A DNA stretch of 60,768 nt, taken from NCBI GenBank assembly GCA_964586075.1, contig CAZPGZ010000019.1:1-60768 (forward strand), given 5' to 3'. Origin of the DNA: JBAZLV01 sp964586075. Lineage in GTDB: Bacteria > Nitrospirota > UBA9217. Positions 7,277-14,117 of this stretch are shown piece after piece; position 1 is the stretch's first letter; every line of letters starts with the position of its first letter. The notes beneath the pieces were generated by a model. That model saw nothing but the letters and a program-made list of their open reading frames with translations. It searched no databases and was not told the DNA's origin. The translations under genes and the position numbers were made by a program.

Positions 7277-8452
7277 TTAAGCGGGTATTCGGTGTGATGC
7301 TTGTTTTCTTAAAATGAAAAAACCCACAGTGCCCGCAGCAAGAGAGCTGAACAAAATGCTTATCTTTGAGCTGGAAACAACACCGGGGTTGTTGAACGCC
7401 AGCAGTGTTATGAAAATTGACATGGTAAACCCGATTCCACCCAGGAAACCGGCGCCGATAATATGCCTCCAGGACACGTCATCCGGCAATTGGGAAAGAC
7501 CCATTTTAACCGCCAGCAGGCTGAACAGAAAAATTCCCAGCGGTTTTCCTGCAAATAAGCCTGCAAAAATGCCTGAACAGTTCAGCGTCAGCAGGCCTTC
7601 CACCCAATTCCCGCTCAGCGCAATACCGGTGTTTGCCAGCGCAAAAATCGGCATGATAATAAACGCTACCGGTATATGCAGAAAATGCTGCAGCCGGTAG
7701 GAAGGTGATCTTTCGCCGCCGTCTGCAAAAGGTATGGCAAAGGCAAGGAGGACTCCGGTGAGTGTTGGATGAATGCCGGATTTAAGCATGCAATACCACA
7801 GAACGCATCCGGGCAGAATATACGCGGGCAACCAGCGCACATTCAGGCGGTTTAAGCATATCAGCACAGCGAATATTCCTGCTGCGAGCGCAAAATAAGC
7901 AGCGGAAAAATCACTCGAGTAAAATACCGCAATGACGATTATTGCTCCCAAATCATCGATAATGGCCAGCGCGGCGAGAAAAATTTTTACGGTTACCGGA
8001 ACTTTATTCCCCAGCAGTGCGAGCACTCCGAGCGCAAATGCGATATCGGTTGCCATTGGAATGCCCATGCCTGCCTGTGTTGCGGTTCCCCAATTGAGAA
8101 GCAGGTGAAAAAATGCCGGAGTGATCATGCCGCCTAGGGCGGCAAGAACCGGCAAGGTTGCGTTTTTTATGTTCGACAATTCTCCGATATACAGTTCCCG
8201 TTCAATCTCCAATCCGATCAGCAGAAAGAAAACCGTCATCAGGCCGTCATTAACCCAATGCTCAATACTGTGCGTCAAGGCAATTCCGCTTATGGTCACT
8301 CCGATTTTTGTCTGCCAGAATTCAATATATCCATTCCCGAATTGCGAATTGGCGATCAGAATCGAAATGGCCGTACAGAAAATCAGGAGACTGCCTGAGA
8401 TCTGTTCACTTTTAAAAAACTCCTGAAAAAGTTTGGTCAGTACTGTTTTCAT
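7277..8452 (-). CDS. nhaA: Na+/H+ antiporter NhaA
   Basis: The 391-residue inner-membrane protein has about 12 hydrophobic segments. NhaA exchanges protons for sodium and controls pH and salt tolerance. The paired aspartates that bind the ions appear in AIIDDLGAI near residue 164, and the family motif MATDIAFALGVLALLG precedes them. N-terminal LIFCTAISILIANS and LMTVFFLLIGLEIERE are also typical. Length matches E. coli NhaA (388). It is encoded singly. Confidence 0.95.
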   Translation of the reverse strand: MKTVLTKLFQEFFKSEQISGSLLIFCTAISILIANSQFGNGYIEFWQTKIGVTISGIALTHSIEHWVNDGLMTVFFLLIGLEIERELYIGELSNIKNATLPVLAALGGMITPAFFHLLLNWGTATQAGMGIPMATDIAFALGVLALLGNKVPVTVKIFLAALAIIDDLGAIIVIAVFYSSDFSAAYFALAAGIFAVLICLNRLNVRWLPAYILPGCVLWYCMLKSGIHPTLTGVLLAFAIPFADGGERSPSYRLQHFLHIPVAFIIMPIFALANTGIALSGNWVEGLLTLNCSGIFAGLFAGKPLGIFLFSLLAVKMGLSQLPDDVSWRHIIGAGFLGGIGFTMSIFITLLAFNNPGVVSSSKISILFSSLAAGTVGFFILRKQASHRIPA

Positions 8453-8510
8453 GCCGAGATATCACTATGCCTTAATAAGCCCTGTGGTACAATGCAGCTG
8501 TCGCTAAAAA

Positions 8511-8960
8511 TTAATTTTTCAGGTTCAACGCAACAAACTCGCCAGAGAAGCGCCCGGCAACCCGGCCATCATATACCAGCACTGACAGGACCGTAATTCT
8601 TGCCTTCCCCTTCCGCGCCAGCATGCGCATGAACTGAGGCCATTCGGCCGGCCGATCAAGTGTCGCGCGGGCCGCAAATGCCCCGTGAATCGGCGCTTCA
8701 TAGTCCATAGTGTTTCGCTGAATTACGAGTCGGCTTGCGGCACCCGCCTTGTTTAAGCGTATATGCAAGAGCGACCAGGCCGCAAGGATGGCGACGGCGG
8801 AGGCGCTGCCTCCAAATACTGTTTCCCGATGATTAATGTTCGGTGCAAGCGGGGCACCCAGGACCACCGTATCTTCTTCTATTTTTTCCACCGATACCTG
8901 CATGGCTCGGGACAGTGGAATATGCTCGTGCAGATAGCGCTCAAGCTCTTCAGGAGCCAT
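8511..8960 (-). CDS. YiiD-C-type hot-dog thioesterase domain protein
   Basis: The protein has 149 residues from ATG 8960, chosen because GGGAGAAG lies just upstream; a longer frame starts at 9011. It resembles the thioesterase domain found alone or at the C-terminus of YiiD (PLSRAMQVSVEKI, then NHRETVFGGSASAVAILAAW, then DYEAPIHGAFAARA), a hot-dog fold that hydrolyses acyl thioesters. The substrate is unknown. It lies just downstream of the RAM-domain gene on the same strand. Confidence 0.75.
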   Translation of the reverse strand: MAPEELERYLHEHIPLSRAMQVSVEKIEEDTVVLGAPLAPNINHRETVFGGSASAVAILAAWSLLHIRLNKAGAASRLVIQRNTMDYEAPIHGAFAARATLDRPAEWPQFMRMLARKGKARITVLSVLVYDGRVAGRFSGEFVALNLKN

Positions 8961-9018
8961 TGACTTCTCCCTATGACGTATCTGAATGCGGAAAAAAATT
9001 TTGGGAAACACGCCTGCA

Positions 9019-9294
9019 CTACATCCCGATGGAAAACATGCTGTCCAGATCGTGCCGGGAATAAACCCGGAAGGAAATAAGCGTTTCAGATTTGAGTATT
9101 CCCTCGACCTTCAGCATCTGGTTTGTTACCAGTTCCGCCATCTGCTCGTTGTCCTTTGCGCGGATGACCACCGCGAGATCAAAGCGTCCTGCGACAGAGT
9201 ATACTTCGCTGATCCCCGGCATTTCCGCCAATGTTTCAGCGACGATATTCACTTTGCCCCGCTCAATGTTCAGAAGAACCAGCGCCGTTACCAT
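9019..9294 (-). CDS. Stand-alone AsnC/Lrp ligand-binding (RAM) domain
   Basis: The 91-residue protein matches the C-terminal RAM domain of Lrp/AsnC regulators (VTALVLLNIERGKVNIVAET, VYSVAGRFDLAVVIRAKDNEQ, SETLISFRVYS) and has no helix-turn-helix. Such single-domain proteins bind amino acids and assemble into octamers, and may modulate full-length Lrp proteins or other partners. AGGTCAC lies upstream of the ATG. No full-length Lrp gene is in the window. Confidence 0.85.
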   Translation of the reverse strand: MVTALVLLNIERGKVNIVAETLAEMPGISEVYSVAGRFDLAVVIRAKDNEQMAELVTNQMLKVEGILKSETLISFRVYSRHDLDSMFSIGM

Positions 9295-9352
9295 GTGACC
9301 TCCCCGTTTTTTGTGATCATTATAGCAGATTCGGCTTTATTGACCAAACGAT

Positions 9353-10267
9353 TCACCCCGCGCACCGCGGATCCGGCGCGGCCATATCCCCCGTGTGAAA
9401 GTACGCGTGCGCCGGACAACCTCCATGGCATTTTGCGTGAAGTTCGCACTTCTTGCGGGGGCATGCATTGTTCGTATATGTTCGGAAGAACCTGAGTGAA
9501 AGATGATTCCAGATCGATTCGAAAGAATCATGCAGAATGTTTCCGAGCAAAAACGCATCGGCTCCGAAAAAAAGATTGCAGGGATACACCGATCCATCCG
9601 GCATTATACCCAGCTTGGTTGTGCCGGCCGGGCAACGCGTCCCGGCAAGATCCGGATACTGTTTTACATCAGGAAGAAATCCGGAGCAATATATGGTATC
9701 GATTTTCGACGCCAGATAAAATTTCTGCTGGGCTGTGGACATGAAGCGGTAAAAAGGCACCGCCTTGTCGGAATCATTCTTATCCATGACATCCCGGTAA
9801 ATAAGTGAAAATCGCTCCGGATGCAGCTGAAGGATCTCCGTTATAAGCGTGAGGTCGGTATGAGGACCATATACGGTTTTCACAACCGGTTTGCATTCCT
9901 GCACAAAGTTTTTGAGCTGCTGTAGCGATTCCCGGTCATTGATTGAAACACCCACTGTAGTTTTATGCTCCGCGCTATGCAGCTCTCTCAACATATCGAT
10001 ATTAGAACCGTTCGAGCTGATATTCACGCGCATTCCGCATTCCACTGCTTTATCAACAAAATGAACTATTTCCGGATGTATGGTGGGCTCTCCTCCGATA
10101 ATGTCCAGTGTTTTTATGGGAAACGCCGCAATGTTCTTAATCATTGTTGAAAAATCCTGAAGCGGCATGTCCGGCTGCGGTGAGAGGTGATGGTTAAAGC
10201 AAAAATCACAAGTGCGATTGCATCGAAGAGTAGGATAGAGTTGTATATAATCGGGAGCGTTGCGCAT
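9353..10267 (-). CDS. Radical SAM protein with SPASM-like C-terminus
   Basis: The protein has 304 residues. Cys16, Cys20 and Cys23 (CNRTCDFC) bind the radical SAM [4Fe-4S] cluster, followed by GGEPTIHP, the family GGEP motif. The C-terminus has a set of cysteines (CPAGTTKLGIMPDGSVYPC, then CPRKKCELHAKCHGGCPAH) typical of SPASM domains that hold auxiliary clusters. These enzymes often modify peptides or mature cofactors. The start is only one base after the mutY-like stop, within TAAAATG, with no clear ribosome binding site, so translation is probably coupled. No small precursor-peptide gene is visible beside it. Confidence 0.8.
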   Translation of the reverse strand: MRNAPDYIQLYPTLRCNRTCDFCFNHHLSPQPDMPLQDFSTMIKNIAAFPIKTLDIIGGEPTIHPEIVHFVDKAVECGMRVNISSNGSNIDMLRELHSAEHKTTVGVSINDRESLQQLKNFVQECKPVVKTVYGPHTDLTLITEILQLHPERFSLIYRDVMDKNDSDKAVPFYRFMSTAQQKFYLASKIDTIYCSGFLPDVKQYPDLAGTRCPAGTTKLGIMPDGSVYPCNLFFGADAFLLGNILHDSFESIWNHLSLRFFRTYTNNACPRKKCELHAKCHGGCPAHAYFHTGDMAAPDPRCAG

Positions 10268-10268
10268 T

Positions 10269-11126
10269 TTATTTTATAGAAAATACATTTCTCCTTTTTT
10301 GTATGAATCCTTCTTCGGTCAGCTGATGGAGCCCTTTCTGTACGCGCTCGGCATCCAGCCCTGTCTTCTTGACAATTTGCGCTGTTGGAAGGGATGACTC
10401 GTTAACAAGCAGTTTTAAAATCATTCCTCTCACCTGCCGGTTCGAGTTCTCGAAAGGGCTCTGCCGCGTATAGTGTGCGCTTTTTCTGTTTGGGTTGAGT
10501 TGCTGCTGTTTCAGCATGCTCCCGTAATCCATAAGCGCGTTGTACCACGATCGAGGGTCTTTCACATCGAGCGTTTTTTCTATCAGCGGGACAAGGTTTT
10601 CGTCCTTGATGTTTTCTTCATCTTTGAAAAATTCGTGAATAAAGACCCGCCTGATGTTCGTGTCCATGAATACAACAGGTTTATTAAACGCAAAAGCGGT
10701 TATGGCACCAACGGTGTATTTTCCAATGCCGGGCAGGGAAAGCAGTTCCGCAGGATCAGATGGCAATTTCCCTTGATATTCAGCCATGACCTGTCTGGCG
10801 AGCGATCGAAGCGCCAAAGCGCGGCGATTGTATCCCATGCCGGACCAGATGGATAGGAGCTTTTGGAGCGGCGCCTCTGCAAGCGTGCAAAAGTCGGGAA
10901 ATGCCGTCAGAAAAATCTTGTACTTGTGCATCACCCTCTCCACCTGGGTCTGCTGAAGCATGATTTCCGACACAAGAATCCGGTAGGGATTCCTGGTCTT
11001 CCTCCAGGGAAGATCGCGTCCGTGAGTGCGGTAATATTGATAGACTTTTTTTTGAAAGGTTTCGATCTGTTTTGTCGTGAGTTGCTTTTTTAACAAATGT
11101 CTGTATCCTGCTTCCGGTATTTTCAA
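10269..11126 (-). CDS. mutY: MutY-like adenine DNA glycosylase lacking the Fe-S cysteines
   Basis: The 285-residue HhH-GPD glycosylase is predicted to remove adenine mispaired with 8-oxoguanine. Glu54 (VSEIMLQQTQV) and Asp155 (VVFMDTNIRRV) match the MutY catalytic acid and aspartate; the helix-hairpin-helix is LPGIGKYTVG (131-140). After YGSMLKQQQLNPNRKSAHY no cysteines appear, so the usual C-x6-C-x2-C-x5-C iron-sulfur loop is missing. The C-terminal NUDIX-like domain that reads 8-oxoG is also missing and is replaced by about 60 residues that look like a winged helix (MILKLLVNESSLPTAQIV). This is a recognisable short subgroup of COG1194 rather than a broken gene, since the frame is intact. 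Confidence 0.85.
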   Translation of the reverse strand: MKIPEAGYRHLLKKQLTTKQIETFQKKVYQYYRTHGRDLPWRKTRNPYRILVSEIMLQQTQVERVMHKYKIFLTAFPDFCTLAEAPLQKLLSIWSGMGYNRRALALRSLARQVMAEYQGKLPSDPAELLSLPGIGKYTVGAITAFAFNKPVVFMDTNIRRVFIHEFFKDEENIKDENLVPLIEKTLDVKDPRSWYNALMDYGSMLKQQQLNPNRKSAHYTRQSPFENSNRQVRGMILKLLVNESSLPTAQIVKKTGLDAERVQKGLHQLTEEGFIQKRRNVFSIK

Positions 11127-11128
11127 AT

Positions 11129-11845
11129 TTAGGGAATGATTCTTGTCTTGCTCTCCGGAAAACTGATTACCGTGGTTTGTGAAGGAATTCGTTCGTCTCT
11201 CGTATAAACAAAATCGGTTCTCACAAGTTCGACCGGCTTATCGCCTGGCTGAAACATCTTCATGACCTTCAACCGACCCTGTTTATCATAGGTATATTCC
11301 GTAAAGCTAATGAGTGCTTCCCTGTCTGTGGTGAGCAGATTTCTCAACTCCTCCATTCCGGGAGGTATGATCGCCCACGTCCCGATGATAAAACCGGCTG
11401 CGCCTCCTGCGATAGGCAGGACCACGGCTGCAGCAAGGGAATATAAACCTTCTTTTCCACCCGTACGCCCGGCTGCTTCCGCAGCTCCCAATCCCAGCAC
11501 GGTTCCCACTTTGAAGCCGTTCTCGGTCCACGAGTACAAAACATTGAGCGGACGCATCAAATCAGCTTTCTGTTCCACGATCAGGACATTAAAGGATTTA
11601 ACAGGTTTCCCGTCTGTCAGGTAAACAAGCGTAAACTGTTCTCCTGCTTGTTCCGGCCTTCTGCTCAAAACCGACAGAAACAGCGGCAGTCCGTGCTGAT
11701 CATACTCAACATTCTTGATCTGTATAATCGTGATATCTGATTTATCAGCTGTGGTGTGGCGAGAGAGATCAAGCCGTTTCGCGGAACAGCCTGCCAGGCA
11801 GCAGAAAAAAATAAGCAATACGGCGAGATGAAGGACTGTGGTCAT
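11129..11845 (-). CDS. Putative lipoprotein of unknown function
   Basis: The protein has 238 residues from ATG 11845, the methionine directly before a signal peptide MTTVLHLAVLLIFFCCLAGC with a lipobox LAGC. The mature part has a beta-rich N-terminus and a hydrophobic, Gly/Ala-rich segment near residues 120-160 (EAAGRTGGKEGLYSLAAAVV, then IAGGAAGFIIGT) that may associate with a membrane. I do not recognise the family. It sits between the mutY-like and smr genes on the same strand. Confidence 0.65.
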   Translation of the reverse strand: MTTVLHLAVLLIFFCCLAGCSAKRLDLSRHTTADKSDITIIQIKNVEYDQHGLPLFLSVLSRRPEQAGEQFTLVYLTDGKPVKSFNVLIVEQKADLMRPLNVLYSWTENGFKVGTVLGLGAAEAAGRTGGKEGLYSLAAAVVLPIAGGAAGFIIGTWAIIPPGMEELRNLLTTDREALISFTEYTYDKQGRLKVMKMFQPGDKPVELVRTDFVYTRDERIPSQTTVISFPESKTRIIP

Positions 11846-11889
11846 GAGTTCGATTATATAGTATGAGAAAGAGACTGACAAGAGCCGGG

Positions 11890-12552
11890 CTATTTTTTTC
11901 TGAGCAGGATGTATAAGGCTCCCAGGCCGCCGTCACACTGTCTGGCAGAGACATAGGAGATAATATCCTTCCGAAAGTGGCCTGAGAGGCGCCTGAGCAC
12001 GCTTGTTTTAATCCGGGGACCGTTTACCGAACGGAGGCCCCTGCCGTGAATAATTTTAACACACCGCAAACCCCGTGAGAGAGATTCTTTTAGGAAATCA
12101 TCCATCTTCGATTCTGCTTCCGCTACGGTGTACCCATGCAGATCCAGATAAGCCTGGATCGAAAATCGGCCTTTATGCATTTGCTCTGCCAGACCGCACT
12201 GATAATCAGGGTTCGTCCACTCCACATATTCCTGCGTATCAGACAGACAGATGGCCTGCCGACCGTCTGCAATCCCGCAGAGAACCAGCAGGGCTTCCTG
12301 GTCAGGATCACCTCTTTCCTGAATCGACGCTTTCTTTTTTTGCCCTTGTGCAAAGGGCAATTCTCTGAACTCTTTGATCTCTTTTACCGTGTTCATGGCG
12401 GTGCTGAACAGCTCGTCATCGGTATACTCATTCTTTTTCTTTTGAACGGGGGGCAAGGAAGCAGGCAGTGTTTCTCTGCTCGCCAGCTTTTTTTTGAGCT
12501 TATCAAAGGGGCGAATGGCAAAATTCTTTGTGGGCGGGTTTTTGCCGTGCAT
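11890..12552 (-). CDS. Smr-domain protein
   Basis: The protein has 220 residues. The first 90 residues are charged and probably disordered, with an EYTDDELFSTAM motif seen in this family. The C-terminal Smr domain begins LDLHGYTVAEAESKMDDFL and contains the HGRGLRS motif near residue 170. Smr domains nick or bind branched nucleic acids, and some cleave mRNA on collided ribosomes. The specific role is unknown. Confidence 0.85.
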   Translation of the reverse strand: MHGKNPPTKNFAIRPFDKLKKKLASRETLPASLPPVQKKKNEYTDDELFSTAMNTVKEIKEFRELPFAQGQKKKASIQERGDPDQEALLVLCGIADGRQAICLSDTQEYVEWTNPDYQCGLAEQMHKGRFSIQAYLDLHGYTVAEAESKMDDFLKESLSRGLRCVKIIHGRGLRSVNGPRIKTSVLRRLSGHFRKDIISYVSARQCDGGLGALYILLRKK

Positions 12553-12623
12553 GCACTATTGTACCACGCTGGTGTTTGCTGCACAATAATGACGAATATC
12601 CGGACGGGAAGCGGGCGGGCCTG

Positions 12624-13271
12624 CTACGCAGACAGAATGGACTTCATGGCGCGGGCCGTCGTTTTGTAGAACGTTGTTTTTGCATGCTGCTCTAATCGTT
12701 CGGCAAGAAAAAGACCGAATTTTCGCAGATGTTCTTCGAGGACTTTCTTTTGCAGGTCGCGGGCGTACGATTCAATTTTTTGATCATTATTTTTGATCCC
12801 GTTTATTTCATTGAAGCAAAGATACGCCATGAATTCCAGCTCAACGGCAACGTGGTCAGGAGGAAGTTTAAAATCCTCGCTTAGCTTCAGTCCGGCCTCA
12901 TGGTACAGCCGGGCGATTTGAAAGGTGGATTCCTGGATGAGCTTGCCTTCACGGTATACAGACTCAAAGAGGTAAACCTGGCGAGGCTTGGATGCAAAAC
13001 ACATCCAGGTGTAGTCTTTCTCCAAATCGAGGAGGAGCTCTTTTTTATTTTGATCAGGTTTTGCATACGCTGTTTTCAGAGATAGTTCAACGTCCGGCGA
13101 TCCGATAAGCCCGAGGGCATCCAGGGCTCCCGCAAGTTTTGTCGCAAACTCACCGTTCGTCAGGCTTTCAACAAGCTCTTCGCCGGGATAATTCAAGGCA
13201 CGAGCCAACAAGGAATACACGGTCATTCTTAAGGAAGGCTCAATGAGTCTCTGATCGGCCGTATTCATCAC
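12624..13271 (-). CDS. TorD/DmsD-family molybdoenzyme chaperone
   Basis: The 215-residue all-helical protein resembles TorD-like chaperones that bind the twin-arginine leader and help load the molybdenum cofactor (LIEPSLRMTVYSLLARALNY at the start, then FESVYREGKLI and LPPDHVAVELEFMAYLC, the family E-P-D-H-x-x-x-x-L-E-F-M motif). It follows the two oxidoreductase genes on the same strand, so its client is very likely the catalytic subunit encoded at 14118-16697. Confidence 0.85.
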   Translation of the reverse strand: MMNTADQRLIEPSLRMTVYSLLARALNYPGEELVESLTNGEFATKLAGALDALGLIGSPDVELSLKTAYAKPDQNKKELLLDLEKDYTWMCFASKPRQVYLFESVYREGKLIQESTFQIARLYHEAGLKLSEDFKLPPDHVAVELEFMAYLCFNEINGIKNNDQKIESYARDLQKKVLEEHLRKFGLFLAERLEQHAKTTFYKTTARAMKSILSA

Positions 13272-13319
13272 TCTGCGCGCTCCATTCTTTGTGGTGAACG
13301 TATAAACCAGTTTGGAAAC

Positions 13320-13372
13320 AATAAGTCCACGGACTACGACAGGGACCAGGCCGCCCTGTCCGTGGACTTATT
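13320..13372. terminator. Long perfect inverted repeat between oxidoreductase and chaperone genes
   Basis: A 15-bp perfect stem, AATAAGTCCACGGAC/GTCCGTGGACTTATT, encloses a 23-base loop. It lies 25 bases after the ferredoxin-subunit stop and 48 bases before the chaperone start. No long T-run follows on the minus strand, so it may attenuate or stabilise mRNA rather than fully terminate. It is the only copy in the window. Confidence 0.6.
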
Positions 13373-13397
13373 TTACCATACAAGGACTTTGGAACAG

Positions 13398-14102
13398 CTA
13401 TTTATTTTTTGTTTCTTCCGCTTCTATTTTCGCACGCCGGTCGCTGAATTTTTTGAAGCCTGTTATGGCAAGCGCTGCTGCAACCGGAACGACAGAAGTT
13501 TTTCCAAGATCAAGGCTCCCGGTCCTACCATTTTTACTCGCAACCTTCGGGTATCCGGCGGCAACAAGGTCCTGTTTTGCAAGAATGAACAGATGCGTTC
13601 CGCCGTTTTCCGTGTATCCGTAGAGCTTGAGCTTTTTTTCTTTTACCTGCTTTGCTGCAAGGCTCTTTATCGCGCGGTATTCACCAAACTGCAACGCCCC
13701 TGTCGGACAGACTTCCACGCATGCAGGCTGCTTTCCGTCCCCGATGCGATGCGCACAGAAGCTGCACTTGACGATTTTCTTTTTTGCCTCATCGAATTGG
13801 GGAACCCCGAACGGACAAACTTTGGTGCAGGTTTCGCAGCCAATGCAGGTCTGGGCGTTGTAGAGAACCGGACCGTAACCCGACTTGGTCAGGGCCTTGA
13901 CAGGGCAGTTTTCAACGCACTGGGGATTTTGACAATGCATGCATCTCTTCTGGTAAAGGCCCTCATCGTTAATCTTCACGAACGTTCTGAAGAGGCCTTT
14001 TGCTGCCTGGTCATGATATCTGAACTCCTGTATACAGCGGTAACCGCAGGTATTGCAACCGGTGCAGAAGGTATTGTCAAGCAATATGGCATATTCTTTC
14101 AT
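13398..14102 (-). CDS. Four-cluster ferredoxin-type electron-transfer subunit
   Basis: The protein has 234 residues from ATG 14102, nine bases after GAGGTGA; an ATG two codons upstream is also possible but crowds that site. Sixteen cysteines in four groups (CTGCNTCGYRC, CMHCQNPQCVENC, CIGCETCTKVC, CSFCAH to CVEVC) fit the DmsB/NrfC/PhsB family of 4x[4Fe-4S] subunits. A short hydrophobic stretch near residue 208 (VVPVAAALAITGF) could anchor the C-terminus. No separate membrane quinol-oxidising subunit is encoded beside it, so the electron partner is unclear. Confidence 0.9.
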   Translation of the reverse strand: MKEYAILLDNTFCTGCNTCGYRCIQEFRYHDQAAKGLFRTFVKINDEGLYQKRCMHCQNPQCVENCPVKALTKSGYGPVLYNAQTCIGCETCTKVCPFGVPQFDEAKKKIVKCSFCAHRIGDGKQPACVEVCPTGALQFGEYRAIKSLAAKQVKEKKLKLYGYTENGGTHLFILAKQDLVAAGYPKVASKNGRTGSLDLGKTSVVPVAAALAITGFKKFSDRRAKIEAEETKNK

Positions 14103-14117
14103 GGTCATTCACCTCGC

